64,000 bases of DNA from Thermoanaerobaculum sp964488355 (GCA_964488355.1 CAZAUJ010000009.1:49846-113845), one strand, 5' to 3'; counted from the stretch's first letter, positions 44,925-53,711 are shown. Notes: generated from the letters alone by a model not told the origin. Program-made: numbers and translations.

Positions 44925-45503
44925 ATGCAGGAGCTCCGAATCCATGGTCGTGGCGGGCAGGGGGCGGTGATCGCTTCGGAAATTTTGGCGGAAGCAGGCT
45001 TTCGCGAAGGGCTTTACGTTCAGGCTTTTCCCTCCTTCGGGTCGGAACGCCGAGGAGCGCCGGTGGCGGCTTTCGTCCGGTTGGATGACAAGCCCATCCT
45101 CGTGCGCACCGAGGTTTACCAACCGGACGGGGTGGTGGTACTGGACGAGAGCCTGGTGACCCTAGGATTGGCCAATGTGACCCAGGGGCTCAAGGAAGGC
45201 GGCTTCGTGCTGGTCAACTCGCCCCGACCGCCCGAGGAGTTTGCTCATCTGGGCCCCTTTACCTTGGCCACGGTGGACGCCTCGCGCATTGCCGCGGCCC
45301 TCCGGCTGGGAACGTTGACCGCCCCGATCGTCAACACAGCTATTTTGGGGGCGCTGGTGGCGCTCACGGGTTGGGTGAGTATGCCCCATTTGGAGCAAGC
45401 TATCCGCGCACACGTGCCGGTGAAAGCCGAGGCCAACGTGGAGGCCGCCCGCCAGGCGCATGGCGCTTTGCGGGTTGTGGAAGCTGCTCTCCAGGGGAGG
45501 TGA
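44925..45503 (+). CDS. 2-oxoacid:ferredoxin oxidoreductase, gamma subunit
   Basis: A 192-residue gamma subunit of the pyruvate/2-oxoisovalerate/2-oxoglutarate ferredoxin oxidoreductase family. It has the RIHGRGGQGAVIASEILAEA signature at the N terminus (the GRGGQG loop) and FPSFGSERRGAPVAAF near residue 43. It binds CoA or shapes the CoA site. The start is ATG 44925 with GGGGAGG upstream. It is the first of four genes: gamma, flavoprotein/ferredoxin, alpha, beta. Confidence 0.9.
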   Translation: MQELRIHGRGGQGAVIASEILAEAGFREGLYVQAFPSFGSERRGAPVAAFVRLDDKPILVRTEVYQPDGVVVLDESLVTLGLANVTQGLKEGGFVLVNSPRPPEEFAHLGPFTLATVDASRIAAALRLGTLTAPIVNTAILGALVALTGWVSMPHLEQAIRAHVPVKAEANVEAARQAHGALRVVEAALQGR

Positions 45504-45504
45504 C

Positions 45505-47178
45505 ATGGCTGCCAGCTTGCGGCTAAACGATTTGCCTCACGTGCCGTTCTCCGAGCAACCCACCACTGGCATCAAAACGGGTACCTGGAAGTACGTGGAG
45601 CCGGTTTACGAAAACGCCATGCCCCCCTGCGCCGCTAACTGTCCGGCGGGAAACGACATTTCGTATTTTTTGCTTCTCCTCGCCAAAGGCGAGGTACTCC
45701 AGGCGGCCCGCTGGCTGCGGCAGCGCAATCCCATTCCCGCCACCTTGGGACGGGTATGCCCGCATCCCTGTGAGGCACCCTGCAACCGGGAGGCGCTGGG
45801 CGGGGCCATAGCTGTGCACATGGTGGAGCGTTTCCTCGGGGACGTGGAGGGCGAGGTGGTGCCCCAACCGGCTGCTGATACGGGAAAAAGCGTGGCCATT
45901 GTTGGGTCTGGACCCGCGGGCCTGGCGGCCGCGTACAACTTGCGGCTTGCCGGGCACCGAGTGGAGGTGTTTGACGAGAAAAGGGCGCCCGGGGGCTACC
46001 TGCGTACGGGCATCCCCGAGTACCGCTTGCCTCGGGCGGTGCTGGACCGGGAAGTGGGTTTCATCCGCGACCTGGGAGTGAGGCTCCACCAAGGAGCGCG
46101 GGTGGGAAGGGACCTTTCCTTCGAAGAGCTGCGCCGCGGCTTTGACGCGGTGGTGGTGGCCATAGGCTTTCATGCCAGTCGCCGCTTGGGTATCCCTGGG
46201 GAGGATCACCCACACGTCGTCAACGGCGTCAAACTTCTGGACCAGCTGCTGGCAGGTGAAAGGGCGGAGTTACCCCAGCGGATGGCCGTGGTGGGGGGTG
46301 GCAATACCGCCATGGATGTGGCCCGGAGCCTCCTGCGGGTGGGGGTCCAGCCGATCGTGGTGTACCGCCGCACGCCGGCCGAAATGCCGGCCATTGTCTC
46401 CGAGGTGGAAGACGCTTTGGCCGAAGGCATTCCCTTCGAGTTTCTTGCGGCGCCGGTGCGGGTGGTAATCGAGCAGGATCGCATCACTGCCTTGGAGTGC
46501 CAGCGTATGCGCTTGGGGGAGGCCGATGCCTCAGGGCGGCGGCAACCGGTGCCCATTCCTGGTAGTGAGTTCCTTGTCCCTTGTGACGGGGTGGTGACGG
46601 CCCTGGGTGAGACCACCGACTGGGAGGGCTTACCCGCCGAGCTCAGAAATATAGACCAGCGCCAAGCCGCGCCCGTGCCTGCTGTCTTTTTTGCCGGGGA
46701 CGTGGTGGACGGCGCCGGCACAGTCACCGCCGCCGTGGGTTCGGGAATCCGCGTGGCTCACCTGGTGGATTGGTACCTGAAAGGCGAGGAGCTGCCCCCC
46801 ACCGCCCCGCGGGTGCCTTCCCTTTGGTCCCGGCCGGTGGCCCTCGATCGGGTGGTGGACGTGTCCCGGCTCAACCGGGCGTATCTGCGGCCGACCCCTC
46901 GCCCGAGTATTTCCCACCTGGACCCGCAGGCGCGGGTGCGCAGTTTTGCCGAGGTGGTGGAAGGTTGGGAGTTGGCAGAGGCCGTGAGAGAAGCACGGCG
47001 GTGCCTCGCCTGTGGTACCTGCAACGAATGCTCCAACTGCCTGCTTTTCTGCCCGGACGTGGCCATTCGCCGAGCGGATGGCGGTTTCCTCGTGGACCGC
47101 GAGCATTGCAAGGGCTGCGGGGTATGCGTGGAGGAGTGTCCGCGCGGCGCCTTAGTTTTGCGGGAGGTGGCGCGATGA
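45505..47178 (+). CDS. GltD-like FAD/NAD(P) oxidoreductase fused to ferredoxin (delta) domains
   Basis: A 557-residue protein. Its N terminus has the cysteine groups of glutamate-synthase small subunits (CAANCPAGNDIS at residues 42-53, and VCPHPCEAPCNRE near 88). Next are an FAD site (AIVGSGPAGLAAA near 132), an NAD(P) site (VVGGGNTAMDVA near 270) and FFAGDVVDGAGTVTAAVGSG. The C terminus (about 490-557) has two ferredoxin clusters, CLACGTCNECSNCLLFCP and CKGCGVCVEECP, standing in for the PorD subunit. It therefore links ferredoxin electrons of the oxidoreductase to NAD(P)H. It starts one base after the gamma gene and overlaps alpha by four bases. Confidence 0.88.
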   Translation: MAASLRLNDLPHVPFSEQPTTGIKTGTWKYVEPVYENAMPPCAANCPAGNDISYFLLLLAKGEVLQAARWLRQRNPIPATLGRVCPHPCEAPCNREALGGAIAVHMVERFLGDVEGEVVPQPAADTGKSVAIVGSGPAGLAAAYNLRLAGHRVEVFDEKRAPGGYLRTGIPEYRLPRAVLDREVGFIRDLGVRLHQGARVGRDLSFEELRRGFDAVVVAIGFHASRRLGIPGEDHPHVVNGVKLLDQLLAGERAELPQRMAVVGGGNTAMDVARSLLRVGVQPIVVYRRTPAEMPAIVSEVEDALAEGIPFEFLAAPVRVVIEQDRITALECQRMRLGEADASGRRQPVPIPGSEFLVPCDGVVTALGETTDWEGLPAELRNIDQRQAAPVPAVFFAGDVVDGAGTVTAAVGSGIRVAHLVDWYLKGEELPPTAPRVPSLWSRPVALDRVVDVSRLNRAYLRPTPRPSISHLDPQARVRSFAEVVEGWELAEAVREARRCLACGTCNECSNCLLFCPDVAIRRADGGFLVDREHCKGCGVCVEECPRGALVLREVAR

Positions 47179-48368
47179 AGATGGTCCTGAAAGGGAACAG
47201 CGCGGTAGCTCACGGTGTCAGGCTTTCACGGGCGCAGGTCATCGCTGCGTATCCCATCACCCCGCAGACATCCATCATTGAGGACCTGGCAGCTTTTGTG
47301 GCCCGAGGCGAGCTGGCAGCCACCTTCGTCAAGGTGGAGTCGGAGCATTCGGCCTTGGCTGCCTGCATCGGTGCCTCCTCGGCTGGGGCGCGCGTCTTCA
47401 CCGCCACGTCGGCCCAGGGCCTGGCCTTGATGCACGAGCTCATCCATTGGGCGGCTGGGGCCCGCCTTCCCGTTGTCCTGGCCGACGTGAACCGCGCCAT
47501 GGCGCCAGGATGGTCCATCTGGACCGATCAGAACGATTCCTTGTCCCAGCGAGATACGGGCTGGATGCAGCTCTACTGCGCTTCCTCGCAGGAGGTGGTG
47601 GATTCGGTCATTCAGGCCTACAAGGTGGCGGAACAGGTGCTCCTGCCGGCAATGATGGTGCTGGACGCCTTCTTCCTCTCGCACACGCACGAGGTGGTGG
47701 ACGTGCCGGAGCAAAAGCTGGTGGATGAGTTCCTCCCGCCCCTAGACCTTCCCTTGAAGCTGGATCCGGAGCGCCCGGGCGCCTTCGGCAACTTGGTCTT
47801 CCCCGATCGCTACATGGAGTTTCGCTACAAGATGGAGTTGGCGCAACGGGAAGCGTTGGAAGTCTGGCGGGAGGTGGACCGCGAGTGGGCGCGTCTTACG
47901 GGTCGAAGCTACGGGCTGGTGGAGAGTTACCAGCTGGAAGATGCAGATACGGTGCTGCTCACGGCCGGTACCCCGGCCTCCACCGCCAGGGTGGCTGTGG
48001 ACAGCCTGCGGGCGGATGGGTTGCCGGTGGGGGTGCTGCGCCTGCGAGTTTTCCGGCCTTTCCCGCAGGAGGAGCTCAAGCGGCTGTTGGCCGGCCGACG
48101 GCGGGTGGTGGTGCTGGACCGCAACTGCTCCTACGGGCACCACGGCATCTTCCACCAGGAGGTCAAGTCTGCCTTGTACGACCTCCCCGAGCGGCGACGC
48201 CCGCAGGTGCTGGGGGTGGTGGCGGGTCTGGGTGGCCGCGACATTACCGTGGCCGACGTGCGGGGCATGCTTGAGCAAGCGTGCCGCGGGCAGCTTTCGG
48301 ACCCGGTCACCTGGTGGAACGTGTTGCAGCCGGAAGAGGACGCGGCGGCCGCCAGCGTGGCCCAGTGA
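47175..48368 (+). CDS. porA: 2-oxoacid:ferredoxin oxidoreductase, alpha subunit
   Basis: A 397-residue alpha subunit. Family text includes GNSAVAHGVRLSRAQVIAAYPITPQTSIIE (core AYPITPQTSIIE, near residue 25), FVKVESEHSALAACIGASSAG and DRNCSYGHHG near residue 316. It contains the pyrimidine-domain glutamate (VESEHSA) that activates thiamine diphosphate in the adjacent beta subunit. The substrate could be pyruvate, branched 2-oxoacids or 2-oxoglutarate. The ATG overlaps the previous stop by four bases. Confidence 0.9.
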   Translation: MKMVLKGNSAVAHGVRLSRAQVIAAYPITPQTSIIEDLAAFVARGELAATFVKVESEHSALAACIGASSAGARVFTATSAQGLALMHELIHWAAGARLPVVLADVNRAMAPGWSIWTDQNDSLSQRDTGWMQLYCASSQEVVDSVIQAYKVAEQVLLPAMMVLDAFFLSHTHEVVDVPEQKLVDEFLPPLDLPLKLDPERPGAFGNLVFPDRYMEFRYKMELAQREALEVWREVDREWARLTGRSYGLVESYQLEDADTVLLTAGTPASTARVAVDSLRADGLPVGVLRLRVFRPFPQEELKRLLAGRRRVVVLDRNCSYGHHGIFHQEVKSALYDLPERRRPQVLGVVAGLGGRDITVADVRGMLEQACRGQLSDPVTWWNVLQPEEDAAAASVAQ

Positions 48369-48375
48369 GGTGCCT

Positions 48376-49335
48376 ATGAGCACGAGCCTTCCGCCTTACG
48401 ATGCAAAAAACCTCCACCTGCCAGAGGAAGATTACCTGCGCTCCGGTCACTTGGCGTGCCCGGGGTGCGGTGCGGCTTTGGGCATGCGCCTGGCCCTCAA
48501 GGCCTTGGGGCCAAAGACGGTGGTGGTGATTCCCGCCTGTTGCTGGGCGGTGATCAACGGCCCTTACCCCTTTCACGCCCTGGGGGTGCCGGTGCTGCAG
48601 GTGGCCTTCGAAACCGCCGCTGTTTCGGCAGCGGGCATCCGCGCCGCCTTGCACATGCAGGGTAAAGACGACGTGGCGGTGCTGGCTTGGGCTGGCGACG
48701 GGGGTACCTTCGACATCGGCTTCCAAGCGCTCTCCGGCGCGGTGGAGCGCAACGAGGACATCATTTACGTTTGCTACGACAACGAAGCCTACATGAACAC
48801 GGGTATCCAGCGCTCTTCTGCCACCCCCTTCGGAGCCTGGACCACCACCACGCCCGAACCCAACACCAAGCCGGAGCCGAAGAAGAACATGGTGGAGATC
48901 CTGGCCGAGCACCGCATCCCGTACGCCGCTACTGCTTCCATCGCCTTCCCCGAGGATTTCGTGCGCAAGCTGCAAAAGGCCCGCAGCATTCGTGGTAGCA
49001 CGTTCATTCACCTGTGGATCTCCTGCCCGGCGGGCCACAAATCGGAAGAGAGGCTGTCCGTTCGCATCGCGCGACTGGCGGTGGAAACGGGCGTGTTCCC
49101 CCTCTACGAAGTGGAGGGCGGTACCCGCTACACCATCAACCATGAGCCCAGCTTCGTGGATGTGGAGGAATACCTGAAGTTGCAGGGGCGCTTCCGCCAT
49201 CTGACCGACGAGCAGGTGGCCTTTATTCGCCAGAGCATCGCCTGGGAGTGGCAGCGGCTGCGGGCCAAGGTGGAGCTGGGTCAGCGGCTTCCACCTCCGC
49301 CCGTACCTCCCACTGGCCTCAGCGTGACCTGCTAG
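48376..49335 (+). CDS. porB: 2-oxoacid:ferredoxin oxidoreductase, beta subunit (TPP-binding)
   Basis: A 319-residue beta subunit binding thiamine diphosphate and a 4Fe-4S cluster. It has HLACPGCGAALGMRLALKALG near residue 25 (the CPGCG motif ligates the cluster), the TPP motif AGDGGTFDIGFQALSGAVERN near residue 110 (core GDGGTFDIG) and YDNEAYMNTGIQRSSATPFG. The larger open frame back to 47941 lies within porA; ATG 48376 is seven bases after the porA stop. It converges with the coiled-coil gene. Confidence 0.92.
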   Translation: MSTSLPPYDAKNLHLPEEDYLRSGHLACPGCGAALGMRLALKALGPKTVVVIPACCWAVINGPYPFHALGVPVLQVAFETAAVSAAGIRAALHMQGKDDVAVLAWAGDGGTFDIGFQALSGAVERNEDIIYVCYDNEAYMNTGIQRSSATPFGAWTTTTPEPNTKPEPKKNMVEILAEHRIPYAATASIAFPEDFVRKLQKARSIRGSTFIHLWISCPAGHKSEERLSVRIARLAVETGVFPLYEVEGGTRYTINHEPSFVDVEEYLKLQGRFRHLTDEQVAFIRQSIAWEWQRLRAKVELGQRLPPPPVPPTGLSVTC

Positions 49336-49853
49336 AACTCTTCGCGCACCCTCACGGGCCGATGGTCCTCAGGCGCGGTGAGCTGACCACGGATGATGCT
49401 GTGCACCTTCGTCTTTACCGCCTCGGTAAGCCCAGCCACCTGGTCCGCCGTGCGGCGCTGGGCGAGCGCCAGCTCCTCCATGCGCTGGGTAAGCTGGTGG
49501 ACCTGTTGGCCCTGGAGCTGAACCTGCTGGGTGAGCTGCTGCATCTGCTCGGTCAGGCGCTGAATTTGCAGGTCGTGCTGGTGGATCTGCCCCGCCAGCG
49601 GGTCAAGCCTTAGGCTGAGGCGGTCTAGCGCCTCCTGAGGATGTTTCTGGAGCTGCGCGATGATTTTTTGCTCCTCGACTCCTTCTTCCAACCAGTTGCC
49701 GATGCGCTCCACCACCTGGGCGGTGCGGCGCAGGGTTTTGGGCAAGGCCAACAGCTCCTCGCTCAGCACCACGAGCCGCAGCGCCTCCCGCCTCTCGGGA
49801 TGCTCCGCCAACGATCGAAAAAAATTTGGCCCTTGCTTGATGACCGCACTCAT
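49332..49853 (-). CDS. Glutamine-rich coiled-coil protein of unknown function
   Basis: A 173-residue soluble protein. The N-terminal 60 residues have FFRSLAEHPERREALRLVVLS and a helical section with EEQKIIAQLQKHPQEALDRLS. Residues 85-150 form a heptad coiled coil of Gln/Leu repeats (IQRLTEQMQQLTQQVQLQGQ). The C-terminal part ends in basic residues. I recognise no family. ATG 49853 is preferred because the upstream open frame (to 50078) is arginine-rich and overlaps the divergent gene. Its start is 55 bases from the isoprenoid-kinase start, so they may share a promoter region. Confidence 0.65.
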   Translation of the reverse strand: MSAVIKQGPNFFRSLAEHPERREALRLVVLSEELLALPKTLRRTAQVVERIGNWLEEGVEEQKIIAQLQKHPQEALDRLSLRLDPLAGQIHQHDLQIQRLTEQMQQLTQQVQLQGQQVHQLTQRMEELALAQRRTADQVAGLTEAVKTKVHSIIRGQLTAPEDHRPVRVREEF

Positions 49854-49908
49854 CGCTCGCAAGGTACAGCACGTCATACCGCTTTTTCCGGCTGGTAGCA
49901 TTAGGGCC

Positions 49909-51291
49909 ATGGTTAGGGCTATCAGCGGTAACCGACCAGGCAGACAAACACGGAGCCTGCCAGCGGGGGAGGCCGCGCGCAAGTTGGTGCACGCCGCTAT
50001 GGGGCTGTTCGCCCTGCTCCTTCCCTTTCTTTCCTGGCCCCAGGCAGCGAGCTGTGCGGTGCTGGCGTTCCTGTTCAACTGGCTGGTGCTCCCCCGGCTC
50101 TTTGGTCACCGGTTCAAGACCGAACGTGTGGGCGCATCGGATGCGGGGGTGCTGCTGTACCCCTTGGTGGTCCTGGCGCTGATCTTTGTCTTTCGGCATC
50201 GCTTGGAGCTAGCCGCCTTCGGCTGGGGGGTGCTGGCCTTTGGCGATGCGCTGGCAGGCCTGGTGGGGCAGAAATGGGGGTGTCGCCCGTTGCCCTGGAA
50301 CCGCGAGAAGACCTGGGAGGGCTTTTGGGCCTTCGTGGTCGGCAGCACCTTGGGAGGATCGCTCCTGGCTATCTGGTACCTGGCGGTGCGCGAGCCGGAG
50401 GCCCGGGCATGGCCAGCTCTGGCCCTGGGCCTGAGCCTTTGGGTGGCATGGGGGTTGGTGCCCTCGATTCTGGGAGCGGTGCTGGAAAGCGTTCCCTGCG
50501 GTTTGGACGACAACGTCATACCACCTTTGGCCGTTCCGCTGGTGGGGCTTTTGGGGAGTGAGGGCGCCGAGGTCTTGGGGGTGACGGATCTGGGCCTGGC
50601 GGTACTGGCGAACACCACTTGCGCTTTCCTGGCGCTGGCGGGCAAAGCGCTGCGGCCCAGCGGGGTAGCGGCTGCCTGGATTTTGGGAGTGGCCACCTGG
50701 GCCGCGGGCGGCTGGCAGGCTTTCGTGCTGCTGCTGGGCTTTCTCTTGGCCGGCTTGGCCGCTACCTTCCTGGGCTACGGCCGCAAGCGCCAGCGAGGCG
50801 TGGCGGAGGCCCAACAAGGCCGCCGAGGCGCGGGGGAGGTGCTGGCCAAAAGCGGTGTCCTCCTCGCAGTGGTTTTGGAGGGATGGGGAGCAGGCTTTAC
50901 GGAAGGCGGGCTCGTCGGTTGGGCAGTGGTGGCTTGCCTGGCGGCCGCGTGGGCGGACACCTGGGGGAGCGAGCTGGGAGGGCTTTGGGGTCGGCGGGTT
51001 TGGCGCTTGCCGGATTTCAGGCCGGTGCCAGCGGGTACAGCCGGTGGGGTTTCCCTGCCCGGTTTGGTGGCCTCGCTGGCCGGGGCGGTTTTCGCCGTCG
51101 CCTTGGGCAGGGCTTTGGGCCTGCTTGGCTCTGAGCCGGCGGGCTGGTTGGTGGTTGCCGCTGGCTTTTCCGCCACTCTCGTGGAAAGCCTGGTGGCGCG
51201 CGTGCCGCGAGCCACCCACGGGGGGCGAAACCTGCTGGTCACGGTCCTCCCCCTGGTGCTGTTGGTGGCGTTGACTGGAGGCCGGTTGTGA
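49909..51291 (+). CDS. Fused isoprenoid-alcohol kinase: SEC59/VTE5-like domain plus DUF92 (VTE6-like)
   Basis: A 460-residue membrane protein with about fourteen helices. Residues 1-225 match CTP-dependent phytol/dolichol kinases (FGDALAGLVGQKWGCRPLPW, NREKTWEGFWAF, DDNVIPPLAVPL). Residues 226-460 match DUF92 (AAAWADTWGSELGGLWG near residue 350, RATHGGRNLLVT near the end), the family of plant VTE6 phytyl-phosphate kinase. The two activities in series would turn a prenyl alcohol into its diphosphate. It overlaps the next gene, a UbiA prenyltransferase, by four bases. The substrate is unknown; geranylgeraniol or phytol are guesses. Confidence 0.8.
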   Translation: MVRAISGNRPGRQTRSLPAGEAARKLVHAAMGLFALLLPFLSWPQAASCAVLAFLFNWLVLPRLFGHRFKTERVGASDAGVLLYPLVVLALIFVFRHRLELAAFGWGVLAFGDALAGLVGQKWGCRPLPWNREKTWEGFWAFVVGSTLGGSLLAIWYLAVREPEARAWPALALGLSLWVAWGLVPSILGAVLESVPCGLDDNVIPPLAVPLVGLLGSEGAEVLGVTDLGLAVLANTTCAFLALAGKALRPSGVAAAWILGVATWAAGGWQAFVLLLGFLLAGLAATFLGYGRKRQRGVAEAQQGRRGAGEVLAKSGVLLAVVLEGWGAGFTEGGLVGWAVVACLAAAWADTWGSELGGLWGRRVWRLPDFRPVPAGTAGGVSLPGLVASLAGAVFAVALGRALGLLGSEPAGWLVVAAGFSATLVESLVARVPRATHGGRNLLVTVLPLVLLVALTGGRL

Positions 51292-52262
51292 CCTGGCGCG
51301 ACGTTCGCGACTTGGCACGTCCCTTCACGCTGTTCCCGCCGGCCGTGGGCATTCTCTCCGGAGGTCTGTGTGCCTTTGGGTCGGCACACAACCCGGACCC
51401 CAGCCGACAATGGTCGTGGATGATGATGGCCACCATGCTCCTGGGTGCCCTTTGTGCGGCCGTGCTCAACGCCGCATCCAACGTGCTAAACCAAATTGCC
51501 GATTTGGCTGCCGATCGCATCAACAAGCCCGACCGGCCTCTTCCAGCGGGTCGGGTGAGCGTGGCCCAAGCTTGGCGGCTGGCCCTGGCCCTTTACTTCC
51601 TTGGGGTGGCGCCCAGTTGGCTTTTGGTACCTGAACCGTATCACACCTGGGCAGAAAAGGCTTCCGCACCCTTGTCGGAGCACGGGGTCTTTTTTCTTTA
51701 CCTGGGCGCGGCGATGGCCACTGGCGTCTACTCCTTGCCCCAGCTAGGGCGGACCAAACGCTTCGGTATTTGGGCCAACGTGACCATCGCGGTGCCCCGC
51801 GGGGTTTGGCTCAAAGTGGCTGGGTGGGGGACCGTGGCTCCCGTTTGGGAGCTGGAGGCCTGGTGGATTGGCTTGATTTTTGGGCTCTTTCTTCTGGGAG
51901 CGGCCAGCACAAAGGACTTTTCCGACATGGCTGGCGACCGGGCTAGCGGCGTGTTCACCTTGCCGGTGAAGTATGGAGAAAAGCGCGCGGCCTGGATGAT
52001 TGCTCCGTCCTTCGTTTTGCCCTGGCTGCTGATTCCCGTGGGCGTGCACTGGCAAAGGGGTCCTGTGCCCCTGCTTTCCGGCAACCCGGTCCTGCTCCAC
52101 GTGCTGGCGGGCGTCTTGGTTTTCTGGGGGCTTTACACCTGCCGGTTGCTGCTGCGTGATCCGGAGGCTCTTTCCCGTACGGAAAATCACCCCTCTTGGA
52201 CACACATGTACCTGATGATGATGACGGCACAGGTGGGCTTCGCCCTCGCCTACCTGCTGTGA
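51288..52262 (+). CDS. UbiA-superfamily prenyltransferase
   Basis: A 324-residue membrane enzyme with about nine helices. It has the first aspartate-rich motif NVLNQIADLAADRINKPDRP (N-x-x-D-type, near residue 65) and the second, KDFSDMAGDRASG, near residue 205. It transfers a prenyl diphosphate to an aromatic or other acceptor. It could belong to quinone, ether-lipid or chlorophyll-type branches; the sequence alone does not decide. GTG 51288 overlaps the fused kinase stop, and the pairing suggests that salvaged prenyl diphosphates feed this enzyme. Confidence 0.85.
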   Translation: MTWRDVRDLARPFTLFPPAVGILSGGLCAFGSAHNPDPSRQWSWMMMATMLLGALCAAVLNAASNVLNQIADLAADRINKPDRPLPAGRVSVAQAWRLALALYFLGVAPSWLLVPEPYHTWAEKASAPLSEHGVFFLYLGAAMATGVYSLPQLGRTKRFGIWANVTIAVPRGVWLKVAGWGTVAPVWELEAWWIGLIFGLFLLGAASTKDFSDMAGDRASGVFTLPVKYGEKRAAWMIAPSFVLPWLLIPVGVHWQRGPVPLLSGNPVLLHVLAGVLVFWGLYTCRLLLRDPEALSRTENHPSWTHMYLMMMTAQVGFALAYLL

Positions 52263-52353
52263 GGGACCCGGCGGCAGAGGCCCGATTTTTCGCCGACAAT
52301 GCGGCGTCGAGGTGCCAGGCTCCGTATGCGCAACAGGAGTGTTTGGTCGAGCG

Positions 52354-52878
52354 TTACACCCCGGCTGGCGGCTCATCTGCCTCCGGCTCGGGTGCAGGGA
52401 GGGGGGGGTGGAGGCTGCCGGCGGCCAAGTGGATGGCGAGGGAATTGCCCTCTACGGTTACGTTTTTGATGGTGAGCTCCAAGCCAGCAGGCAGCGTGGA
52501 CCTGAGATCCACCAGCACGATCCGGTCTGTGGTGTCCCAACGCACATCTACTGGGAGCCGGCGGAAGAGTTGCGACATGAGAATCGAAGGTGTGGGCAGC
52601 CCCAGCGGGCCTCGGAGGCTCAGGAGCCGGAAGCCGAGCAGCCCACCACGCATTTGAAGCTCTTCCACCTCCATCTCGACGGCAAGGGGCAGACCGGCAA
52701 GACGCAGCGACAGGCGCACGCGCAGCCGGTCTCCCTGGCCTCCCACGTGCAGGTCCTGAAGCGCCGGCATCTTTGCCGAGCCCAAACGCAGGAGGAAGGT
52801 GCGCAGAAGGGCGATATCCAAGCGCAAAATGAAAGGGTCCCAAAAGGCAAACGGGCGCCGGGCAAGCTTCCCACCCAT
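52354..52878 (-). CDS. Unrecognised 174-residue protein
   Basis: Soluble, without signal peptide or membrane helix. It shows a regular alternating strand pattern (GDRLRVRLSLRLAGLPLAVE, MEVEELQMRGGLLGFRLLSL), suggesting a tubular or barrel-like lipid-binding fold. It ends in an acidic, proline-rich tail (LPAPEPEADEPP). No family recognised. It converges with the UbiA gene, and its start codon is not strongly supported by a ribosome-binding site. Confidence 0.55.
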   Translation of the reverse strand: MGGKLARRPFAFWDPFILRLDIALLRTFLLRLGSAKMPALQDLHVGGQGDRLRVRLSLRLAGLPLAVEMEVEELQMRGGLLGFRLLSLRGPLGLPTPSILMSQLFRRLPVDVRWDTTDRIVLVDLRSTLPAGLELTIKNVTVEGNSLAIHLAAGSLHPPLPAPEPEADEPPAGV

Positions 52879-53038
52879 GCTTGGAGTATACGCTTTGCTG
52901 ACGAGCTGTCCAGAGGTTCAAGGCGGTCTGGCGACCGCGCAGCGTGCTCGATGGATGGCTTAGTCCCCCGTGGTTGATGCAGCGTTACTCATGATGATCT
53001 TCGGAGTGCTGGAAGGCAGGAGCATTCTTTGAGGGCGG

Positions 53039-53109
53039 CTGGGTTTATAACCCAGGCCTTGACAGAACTGGAATCTTAAATACACTGAACCCTGTGTTCT
53101 GGCGTTCAG
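53039..53109 (+). promoter_or_regulatory. Promoter and operators of the second efflux unit
   Basis: TTGACA (53059-53064) and TACACT (53081-53086) lie 16 bases apart. A dyad CTGAAC (53085-53090) / GTTCAG (53104-53109), spaced by 13, overlaps the -10 and predicted start site, a typical TetR operator position. A second palindrome, CTGGGTT-TAT-AACCCAG (53039-53055), sits just upstream of the -35 box and may bind another factor. Confidence 0.55.
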
Positions 53110-53129
53110 GCCAGGCACGCATGTAAGCC

Positions 53130-53711
53130 ATGACCAAAGACGCGATCTTGGACGAAGCTTTGCGCCTGTTGGCGTGTCACGGCATACGACGTTTCCGCGT
53201 GAGTGAGCTAGCCGAGCGCCTGGGGGTGGTAAAAAGCGCCCTCTACCACCATTTTCCGGGGGGAAAGCACCAGTTGCTGCAAGCACTTTTCGAACGGGAA
53301 GAAAATCGGGTTCTTAGCTCCATGGAAGAGGCCGCGCAAGCTGCCGGCAGCTGTCGGCAGCGCCTAAAACGCTTGGTGCAAGCCAAGCTCAAAGCAATCT
53401 CGGTTCTCCGTCAGCTTTACCTGGTCCCAGAGGGCGTCATCAACGAGGTAGCGGAGTTTTGCCGCCGTCGGCAGATGGGTTTTTCAGTTAGAGAGAGGCA
53501 GCTGCTGTTGGAGGTGTTGCAAGAAGGCGTGGCCCGCGGGGAGGTAAGGGACGTGAACCTCCCCCTGCTGGCCGCGGGCTTGCAGGCTGCGCTCTTGGAG
53601 GTGAGCGAGCACGTGCTCCGTCAGCATGGGGTGGACGTGGATCGACTTACCGAGCTGATGGTGGACGTGCTCTTTTCTGGCATAGGAGGTGGGTCGTGCG
53701 ACGAATCCTAG
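53130..53711 (+). CDS. TetR-family regulator of the EmrAB-type efflux unit
   Basis: A 193-residue TetR protein with the helix-turn-helix in RVSELAERLGVVKSALYHHF (residues 25-44). The C-terminal domain is cysteine-poor and helical. It is the first gene of a four-gene unit and overlaps the tolC start by 16 bases. The dyad overlapping its promoter suggests it represses itself and the pump genes. The ligand is unknown. Confidence 0.88.
   Translation: MTKDAILDEALRLLACHGIRRFRVSELAERLGVVKSALYHHFPGGKHQLLQALFEREENRVLSSMEEAAQAAGSCRQRLKRLVQAKLKAISVLRQLYLVPEGVINEVAEFCRRRQMGFSVRERQLLLEVLQEGVARGEVRDVNLPLLAAGLQAALLEVSEHVLRQHGVDVDRLTELMVDVLFSGIGGGSCDES

Noticed and set aside
50209..51318. A 369-residue minus-strand ORF opposite the fused kinase.
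   Set aside because: Gln/Pro/Arg/His-rich antisense shadow with no signal, and the plus-strand frame has clear VTE5 and DUF92 motifs.
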